A DNA stretch of 64,000 bases from UBA11986 sp031402435 (GTDB lineage: Bacteria; Bacteroidota; Ignavibacteria; UBA10030; UBA6906). Location: positions 30,507 to 94,506 of the forward strand of contig JANNSJ010000038.1 of assembly GCA_031402435.1 (NCBI GenBank), in the 5' to 3' direction. The notes beneath the pieces were generated by a model, which saw nothing but the letters and a program-made list of their open reading frames with translations, searched no databases and had not been told where the DNA came from. The position numbers and the translations under genes are program-made. Each line of letters opens with the position of its first letter. Within the stretch, counting starts at the first letter, position 1. Shown one piece after another: positions 58,853 through 64,000 of this stretch.

Positions 58853-61078
58853 TTATCCCCTAAGCCTTTTCAACCTCAACGAATTGCTCACCACACTCAC
58901 CGAACTGAACGCCATCGCAGCAGCAGCAATCATCGGGTTCAGCATCCCGAGCGCGGCAAGAGGAATGCCGACGACGTTGTAGACGAATGCCCAGAACAGA
59001 TTCTGTCTGATCGTACGAAGTGTTCGACCCGACAGACGAATTGCCTGCACTACCGTGTTCAAATCGCTCTTCATCAACGTGATGTCAGCAGCCTCGATTG
59101 CAACATCGGTTCCGGAACCCATGGCAATACCGACATCCGCTTGCGCAAGCGCGGGCGCATCATTGACGCCGTCGCCAACCATTGCCACGACCTTTCCTTC
59201 AGACTGAATGGCTTTTATACGGGCAGCCTTGTCCTGAGGAAGCACCCCTGCCACGACGCGTTCAATACCGACCTGCCGCGCAATCGCATTTGCTGTACGC
59301 TCGTTGTCTCCTGTAATCATGATGACCTCAATGCCCATTGCTTTCAAAGCACTGATCGCGCTGGCGGCAGTCGGCTTCACGGCGTCAGCAACAGCAATGA
59401 ACCCGGCAAGCTTGCCATCCATCGCAACGAAGATCGGCGTCTTACCACTTACTATGACTTGCTTAATGGCTGCCTCTTCTCCGTTGAGGTGAACTGCGTA
59501 CTCATTCAGCAACGCAATGTTCCCAACTACAACCGCCGCCCTTTCGACAATGCCGGTGACACCAAATCCCGTTAAAGATTGAAACGATTCGGATTCAAGC
59601 ATTCCAATATTCATTCTCCTGGCATACTCAACGATTGCCTGCGCAAGCGGGTGGCCGGACTTTCTTTCCAACGATGCTGCAACACGAATAAGCGTCGTCT
59701 CATCAACACCATTGAACGGTACGACATCAGTCACGGATGGTTTCCCCTCAGTGATTGTGCCTGTCTTGTCGAAGATGATAGTCTGTACGTCCTGCACACG
59801 TTCGAGGCTCTCAGAATTCTTAATGAGCACACCCATCTGCGCTCCTTTACCTGTGCCAACCATAATTGCGGTTGGAGTGGCAAGTCCAAGCGCACACGGA
59901 CAGGCAATGATAAGTACGGCAATAAAATTGATCATCGCCGGTGTGAAGCCGATACCGCCAACAAAGTACCAGAGCAGGAACGTGAGGATTGCCAGGCCGA
60001 TAACGATTGGCACAAACATGGACGCAATCTTGTCGGCGAGATTCTGAATCGGCGCCTTCGAGCCTTGCGCTTCCTCCACCAGCTTCACAATCCGCGCAAG
60101 CACAGTTTGAGCACCAACCGCAGTGGCGCAAAATTCAATGCTGCCGTTCTTGTTGATGGTGCCGCCGATGACCCGATCACCGATGTTCTTCTCCACCGGA
60201 AGGCTCTCACCTGTAATCATCGACTCATCCAATGTCGTTGAGCCTTTCGTGACGACGCCATCCACGGGTATCTTTTCTCCCGGCCTGACAAGGATGATAT
60301 CATTGATGACGACATCAGCAATGGGGACGTCCCGCTCCACTCCGTTGCGAATCACGCGGGCTGTCTTTGGCTGAAGCCCCAGAAGCTTCTTGATCGCATC
60401 GGATGCCCTGTTCTTTGCCGTTGCCTCCAGCAGTTTGCCCAACAAAATCAGCGTGATGATTGTGGCGGATGTATCAAAGTAGACATGAGGCATCTCACTG
60501 AGTCCGAGCCATTCGGGAAACATCACCGCCACCAGACTGTAGATGTATGCCGAGCCTGTTCCGACGGCAACGAGTGTGTTCATGTCGGCGGCAAAGTGTT
60601 TCACCGATCCCCATAATCCTTTGAAGAAACGTCTGCCTGAAATAAACATCACCGGAGTAGTAAGGAGAAGGAGAATTTTGTTCGTCGCACCCATCGAGAT
60701 TGGCGACCAGCTCATGTAAGAATCCATCATGCTCAACATACTTAACGCCATCACAGGAAGCGTAAGCAATACAGCAAGGATGAATTCCTTCTTCAGTTGT
60801 TTGTATGCGATGTCTTTATGTGAGGCAACGGCAGACCCTTCATGTTGTCTGGGAATGGTAAGCGTGTACCCCGCTTCTTCAACCGCGGCCTTCAGCGTGT
60901 CCACGGATGTCGCAGCCGGATTGAACTGTACAGTTGCTTTTTCAGTCGCAAGATTGACGGACGCACTCTGAACGCCATCGACTTTTGTCAGTGCCTTCTC
61001 CACCCGCGCAACACAGCTTGAGCAGGTCATGCCCTCAACGGGGAGGCTGACGGTTTGAATATTCTCAATTGTTTTCAT
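58853..61078 (-). CDS. copA: copper-translocating P-type ATPase CopA
   Basis: The start is the ATG at 61078; the GTG at 61087 adds three codons. The 741-residue product has one N-terminal heavy-metal domain (GMTCSSCVARVE, copper site CxxC), eight membrane helices, the transport motif CPC in ACPCALGLATPT, DKTGT (phosphorylated aspartate), GHPLA (the SEHPLA-type histidine motif), TGDN and GDGVNDAP. The C-terminal helices carry conserved N-(Y) and M-S-S motifs. It exports copper(I) from the cytoplasm. CopZ is encoded 24 bases upstream. Confidence 0.97.
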   Translation of the reverse strand: MKTIENIQTVSLPVEGMTCSSCVARVEKALTKVDGVQSASVNLATEKATVQFNPAATSVDTLKAAVEEAGYTLTIPRQHEGSAVASHKDIAYKQLKKEFILAVLLTLPVMALSMLSMMDSYMSWSPISMGATNKILLLLTTPVMFISGRRFFKGLWGSVKHFAADMNTLVAVGTGSAYIYSLVAVMFPEWLGLSEMPHVYFDTSATIITLILLGKLLEATAKNRASDAIKKLLGLQPKTARVIRNGVERDVPIADVVINDIILVRPGEKIPVDGVVTKGSTTLDESMITGESLPVEKNIGDRVIGGTINKNGSIEFCATAVGAQTVLARIVKLVEEAQGSKAPIQNLADKIASMFVPIVIGLAILTFLLWYFVGGIGFTPAMINFIAVLIIACPCALGLATPTAIMVGTGKGAQMGVLIKNSESLERVQDVQTIIFDKTGTITEGKPSVTDVVPFNGVDETTLIRVAASLERKSGHPLAQAIVEYARRMNIGMLESESFQSLTGFGVTGIVERAAVVVGNIALLNEYAVHLNGEEAAIKQVIVSGKTPIFVAMDGKLAGFIAVADAVKPTAASAISALKAMGIEVIMITGDNERTANAIARQVGIERVVAGVLPQDKAARIKAIQSEGKVVAMVGDGVNDAPALAQADVGIAMGSGTDVAIEAADITLMKSDLNTVVQAIRLSGRTLRTIRQNLFWAFVYNVVGIPLAALGMLNPMIAAAAMAFSSVSVVSNSLRLKRLRG

Positions 61079-61102
61079 TTCTCTCACTTCTTCGACGATC
61101 TG

Positions 61103-61306
61103 CTATCCAACGAGAACGTAGCCTGCTTCACGGATGGCCTTCACCAGGTCCTCACGTTTCATCTTGTCCTCATCATACTGTACATGTGCCCTGCCGATTT
61201 GCACATCAACGATGTTCACGCCGGCAAGCTTCGAGAGTTCTTTCTTCACGCTCATCACGCAGTGTCCGCAAGTCATGCCTTCGATCTTGAGTTCTTGAGT
61301 CTTCAT
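61103..61306 (-). CDS. copZ: copper chaperone CopZ (HMA protein)
   Basis: A 67-residue heavy-metal-associated protein with the metal site GMTCGHC (CxxC, with a histidine between the cysteines) and a compact beta-alpha-beta-beta-alpha-beta pattern. It carries copper(I) to CopA, encoded next on the same strand. A palindrome that may be an operator is at 61330-61345. Confidence 0.94.
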   Translation of the reverse strand: MKTQELKIEGMTCGHCVMSVKKELSKLAGVNIVDVQIGRAHVQYDEDKMKREDLVKAIREAGYVLVG

Positions 61307-61329
61307 TTGTCTTTCCTTTCATCTTAGGG

Positions 61330-61345
61330 GTTCATCCCAATGAAC
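61330..61345 (-). promoter_or_regulatory. possible operator upstream of copZ
   Basis: GTTCAT and ATGAAC form a perfect inverted repeat with 4 bases between, 24-39 bases before the copZ start. It lies in the probable leader or promoter of the copZ-copA operon. Confidence 0.4.
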
Positions 61346-61493
61346 GATTCTGGTATAAAGATAACATACACGAGGCGTGATGTGTTACAGAATTTTAGGA
61401 AAGAGTTGTGTGCAGGAGTGACAATGCTTGCTATACAAGCAGGATAATGCTTGGAGAAATATCTGTAGCGGACAAATAAGCCTGGAGACCGCC

Positions 61494-61931
61494 TCAGTCG
61501 TTTAGCTTGAACCTCACCCTCAGCACCCCATTCTCATGGGAAGTGGAGATAATCTCGAACCCACCGATCTCTTTTGTGGAATGCACATGCTGTCCCCTGC
61601 AGGGACACGCATCATAGTCACCGATGCGGATGATACGCAGCGTGTCGCCGGCATCATCCGGAAGGCGTGTGAGATTGAAGAGCTTGCCGGCTTCATCGCG
61701 GGACATCATCCCCTCCGTCACCGGCATGTCGGCAAAAATCACGTCGTTCACGCGGCGCTGGATCTCCTGCACCTCGGCATCGGTCAGGTTGCGGTCAAAG
61801 TGGTAGTCGCACTTGGATTTCCTTTTCTCAATGTGTGCGCTGAACGAGCGCCCCTTGTTGAACATCCGCACCATGGTCTGGTTGAGGATGTGCTCTGCAC
61901 TGTGCATTTGTGGTGGATAGTCTTTGGCCAT
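61494..61931 (-). CDS. AlaX-type trans-editing protein (alanyl-tRNA editing domain)
   Basis: The start is the ATG at 61931, since the extended frame adds a charged segment with no homology. The 145-residue product has the zinc motifs HSAEHIL (HxxxH) and CPCRGQHV (CxxxH), the editing-site pattern of AlaX and alanyl-tRNA synthetase second domains. It should hydrolyse Ser- or Gly-tRNA(Ala). The neighbouring genes encode copper proteins, so the position says nothing about its job. Confidence 0.87.
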   Translation of the reverse strand: MAKDYPPQMHSAEHILNQTMVRMFNKGRSFSAHIEKRKSKCDYHFDRNLTDAEVQEIQRRVNDVIFADMPVTEGMMSRDEAGKLFNLTRLPDDAGDTLRIIRIGDYDACPCRGQHVHSTKEIGGFEIISTSHENGVLRVRFKLND

Positions 61932-61992
61932 CAGAAGAGCAGATTGCTGATTTTGGATTGCTGAATGTTGATTTCGATTTGCGCTGGCACGG

Positions 61993-62589
61993 CTATCGTA
62001 CCTTGTCAAGGGGGTTTCTCGTCTCTCCCACCATCCTCTTAAACTCCGTCGGCGTCAGGCCGGTGACTTTCTTGAACTGGTTCGAGAGGTGCGCAACGCT
62101 GCTGTAGCCCAGCTTGTAGGAAATTTCACTGAGCGTCAGCTCGCCGTACTTGAGCAGTTCTTTCACCCGCTCGATCTTCTGCAAAATAATGTACTGCTCA
62201 ATGGTGACGCTTTCCATCGAAGAGAAGAGCACGCTCAGCGCATGGTACTCCTGGCCGAGCGCGTTGGCGAGGTAGTCCGAATACCTGCCGTTGAATGCCG
62301 TTTCAAGATCCTTGCTGTGAACAAGCGTGAGGATGGCGTGCTTGATACGCTCAATGGTTTTCGCTTTCCTGTCTTCGATAAGCTCGAAGCCGTTGTGCTC
62401 AAGAATCTTCTTGATCCGCTCGATATCACGAGGCCCCACATCGCCGGCAACCACGGCTTCACCAAGCGTGATGCTGCGGACGTCGAATTTCAGGCGCTCC
62501 AATTCTTCGCGCACCACCTTGATACAGCGACTGCACACCATGTTCTTGATGTGCAGCGTTGTTGTTGACAAGCTTTTCGTTGCAGCCAT
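61993..62589 (-). CDS. AraC-type regulator with an N-terminal heavy-metal domain
   Basis: A 198-residue fusion. The first 70 residues are an HMA domain with the metal motif NMVCSRCIKVV (CxxC). The rest has a linker and an AraC-type helix-turn-helix (KYGELTLSEISYKLGYSSVAHLSNQFKKVTGLTPTEFKR). It should sense copper by its HMA domain and control nearby copper genes. copZ-copA lie just downstream on the same strand with AlaX between. Confidence 0.9.
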   Translation of the reverse strand: MAATKSLSTTTLHIKNMVCSRCIKVVREELERLKFDVRSITLGEAVVAGDVGPRDIERIKKILEHNGFELIEDRKAKTIERIKHAILTLVHSKDLETAFNGRYSDYLANALGQEYHALSVLFSSMESVTIEQYIILQKIERVKELLKYGELTLSEISYKLGYSSVAHLSNQFKKVTGLTPTEFKRMVGETRNPLDKVR

Positions 62590-62609
62590 CGGGATGTTCG
62601 GGAAAGATA

Positions 62610-63737
62610 CTACTTCAGAAGGACAAGCTTCCTGGTCTGTGCAAACCCACCGAGTTGCAGTCTGTACACATACACGCCGCTTGCCAGATGAGACGCATCG
62701 AACTGCACGCTGTGTTCGCCCACCGACTGGTTCTCCTGAACCAACGTTGCAACTTCACGTCCGTCGAGCGCGAACACTTTGAGGAACACTGTTCCACCGA
62801 CCGGGAGAGAATAGGAGATCGTCGTTGTCGGGTTGAATGGGTTCGGATAGTTTTGTGACAACTGAAAGTCCGAAGGGATGGTTGGTGCGGGAGGATTCAC
62901 GTCGGTAACAATCAACCCGGCATCCACCCATGCAGTGTACCACATGCTGGCAAGGTCTTGCGTTGCGCTTTGCATCTGATCGAGCGTCAGGGCCCGTGTA
63001 TAGTTCCACAACGCGGTATAATATGAAGCGGGAGGCGTGCCACTGCCATTCCATCCCGAAAAGGACTTTGCATACGTGTCGCCGGCAATCACAGAATCAA
63101 CCAGGCTGTTTGAATGATAGATGTACGTAAATGCAAAATCAACGGTGTTGTCAATGTACTGACATGAATCGGGCGTGATGAACAGTTGCGACAAGTAGTG
63201 CGACGAATTGAGCATCGTCGATTCGTAGCGTGAGTGGAGGCCTCCGGGATTATAGTTCACGGTGTTGTGCAACGGCTGGTGTGCATCGCCAACGTAGTGG
63301 CCGATGTCCGATGCAGTGAGGGTTGCTTTTGCCCAATCGCCGCGCTGTAGTTGCGCGACAAGAGAATCCATGCTCCATGTCGTGGCCCAGGGGTTGGTCC
63401 CATTATCTTTTACGCGCTGGAATCCATAGATCGAGATCAGTTCAAAGAGATTGTGGGAGATGAAATGGAAGTTCGGATAGTCATCGATGTCCATAAAGTG
63501 ACGCGGGGCTTCGGCATAGATAGTTGTGACTGTATCGCTGCTCCTCCTGATGTCGGGATCGTTTGCATGCTGGGCAAAAAAGGCGCTGTCCTGGATAAAC
63601 AGCAGCATCTGGTTCGGGAGATGATAGACGGCGTTACGGTTGATAAACCGATGGCCATCTCCACCCCAACCAAAAGCACACAGGGAGAGAACAACAACGA
63701 GGAGAATGGCACAAAGAAATGGAATCAGCTTTCGCAC
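62610..63737 (-). CDS. T9SS-sorted zinc-dependent S1/P1-type nuclease or phospholipase
   Basis: The start is the GTG at 63737, with AAAAAGG eight bases upstream. The 375-residue product has a signal peptide, then a mature N-terminus beginning WGGDGHR: the Trp and His are the first zinc ligands of S1/P1 nucleases and zinc-dependent phospholipase C. DIGHYVGDAHQPLHNTV supplies the next His and Asp ligands. It ends in a type IX sorting domain (LSQNYPNPFNPTTT, DGREVATLV, GVYVYRL, RKLVLLK), so it is exported and probably surface-bound. It could degrade nucleic acid or phospholipid. Confidence 0.88.
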   Translation of the reverse strand: MRKLIPFLCAILLVVVLSLCAFGWGGDGHRFINRNAVYHLPNQMLLFIQDSAFFAQHANDPDIRRSSDTVTTIYAEAPRHFMDIDDYPNFHFISHNLFELISIYGFQRVKDNGTNPWATTWSMDSLVAQLQRGDWAKATLTASDIGHYVGDAHQPLHNTVNYNPGGLHSRYESTMLNSSHYLSQLFITPDSCQYIDNTVDFAFTYIYHSNSLVDSVIAGDTYAKSFSGWNGSGTPPASYYTALWNYTRALTLDQMQSATQDLASMWYTAWVDAGLIVTDVNPPAPTIPSDFQLSQNYPNPFNPTTTISYSLPVGGTVFLKVFALDGREVATLVQENQSVGEHSVQFDASHLASGVYVYRLQLGGFAQTRKLVLLK

Positions 63738-63847
63738 GGAATGGCCTTTTTCAGGAGGTGAACAGTTAAGGGGACAGATGAAATATACGAGAGTTCTTTG
63801 GGAGTTGCAATTCACGGGGGGGGTGATGGTGCTCAAGTTTGCCTATC

Positions 63848-63905
63848 GGTCAGGCAGGGACGCCTGCCCGCCTCAGTATATTCTCTGTGGCAGGCGGGCC
63901 TGACC
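63848..63905. repeat. long REP-like inverted repeat
   Basis: GGTCAGGC (63848-63855) and GCCTGACC (63898-63905) as outer arms, with CGCCTGCCCGCC and GGCAGGCGGGC inside. The arms equal those of the 32432-32453 hairpin. Confidence 0.6.
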
Positions 63906-63911
63906 TACTGC

Positions 63912-64000
63912 TTAGACTCGCGGACGTGGCACGACCCTCACTGGACCTCCACCTGAACCGCGAGCACGCCCGCGCGCTTTGCCGTTTGGGTGAGTTTCGC
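63912..64000 (-). other. possible end of another minus-strand gene
   Basis: An open frame from the right edge ends in TAA at 63912-63914 with a glycine- and arginine-rich tail (RARGSGGGPVRVVPRPRV); another frame ends at 63938-63940. The part in the window is too short to decide which is coding. Confidence 0.3.

Noticed and set aside
59579..60241. 220-residue plus-strand ORF
   Set aside because: Antisense to copA, whose motifs fix the coding strand.
1..64000. CRISPR array, insertion sequence, prophage, rRNA
   Set aside because: No regularly spaced direct repeats, transposase, integrase or phage gene set was seen; the only repeats are short palindromic elements.

Overview
The window comes from a bacterial chromosome of the FCB group, most likely on the Ignavibacteriota/Kapaibacteriota/Chlorobiota side of Bacteroidota. 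The main evidence is four secreted proteins ending in the type IX secretion sorting domain with the NYPNPFNP signature (13553-14401, 42360-43580, 43856-45013, 62610-63737). Supporting evidence is the wealth of AAGGAG-type ribosome binding sites, a Hanks-type kinase paired with an ECF-like sigma factor, and many small lipoproteins. No rRNA, CRISPR array, insertion sequence or phage module is visible. Three tRNA genes are present (Glu, Arg, Pro; all minus strand).

Layout. 1-7300 (+): a truncated TPR protein, methylmalonyl-CoA epimerase, an MGDG-synthase-like glycosyltransferase, a sigma factor overlapping a Ser/Thr kinase, a VOC protein, two small membrane proteins and two small secreted proteins. 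7360-10874 (-): truA, a secreted GH13 alpha-glucanase and a SirB1-type protein in one tight operon. 11083-14401 (+): a DinB protein and three tandem secreted proteins that share and shuffle domains. 14410-28180: priA, a split Ada-type alkylation response (adaA, methyltransferase, ogt), a cupin-murB-lipoprotein run, a CPBP protease, an aldo-keto reductase/TMEM175 operon, a DPP III-like metallopeptidase and rhlE. 28813-35298: a CBM9/DUF5916 outer-membrane protein, a lipoprotein and an M16 peptidase pair (one active, one inactive).

35484-42345 is the accessory stretch: a MazF-type toxin-antitoxin pair, a Tat-exported ankyrin protein, an operon of an HNH endonuclease with two unrecognised genes ending in a decapitated vsr gene, and a dense field of palindromic repeats, including two copies of a composite element. 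42360-45687 carries two T9SS beta-propeller proteins and a secreted tail-collar protein. The tRNA cluster follows.

46764-52740 is the most interesting locus: five tightly packed genes (LamG-VanZ membrane protein, NadE-like ATP-pyrophosphatase, AsnB-type amidotransferase, acyl carrier protein, acyl-adenylating ligase), followed closely by a sensor kinase and response regulator. It looks like a carrier-protein-based pathway that makes or transfers an amidated acyl/aminoacyl group, resembling accessory genes of exosortase/EPS clusters, but with no exosortase in view. 55262-58773 holds a small secreted protein, a duplicated jelly-roll protein, a glycosyltransferase, and an Smr protein coupled to a 58-residue ORF. 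58853-62589 (-) is a copper-handling locus: an HMA-AraC fusion regulator, an AlaX-type editing protein, CopZ and CopA. The window ends with a T9SS-exported S1/P1-like nuclease or phospholipase.

Functions are inferred from sequence motifs by reading alone; no database search was run.
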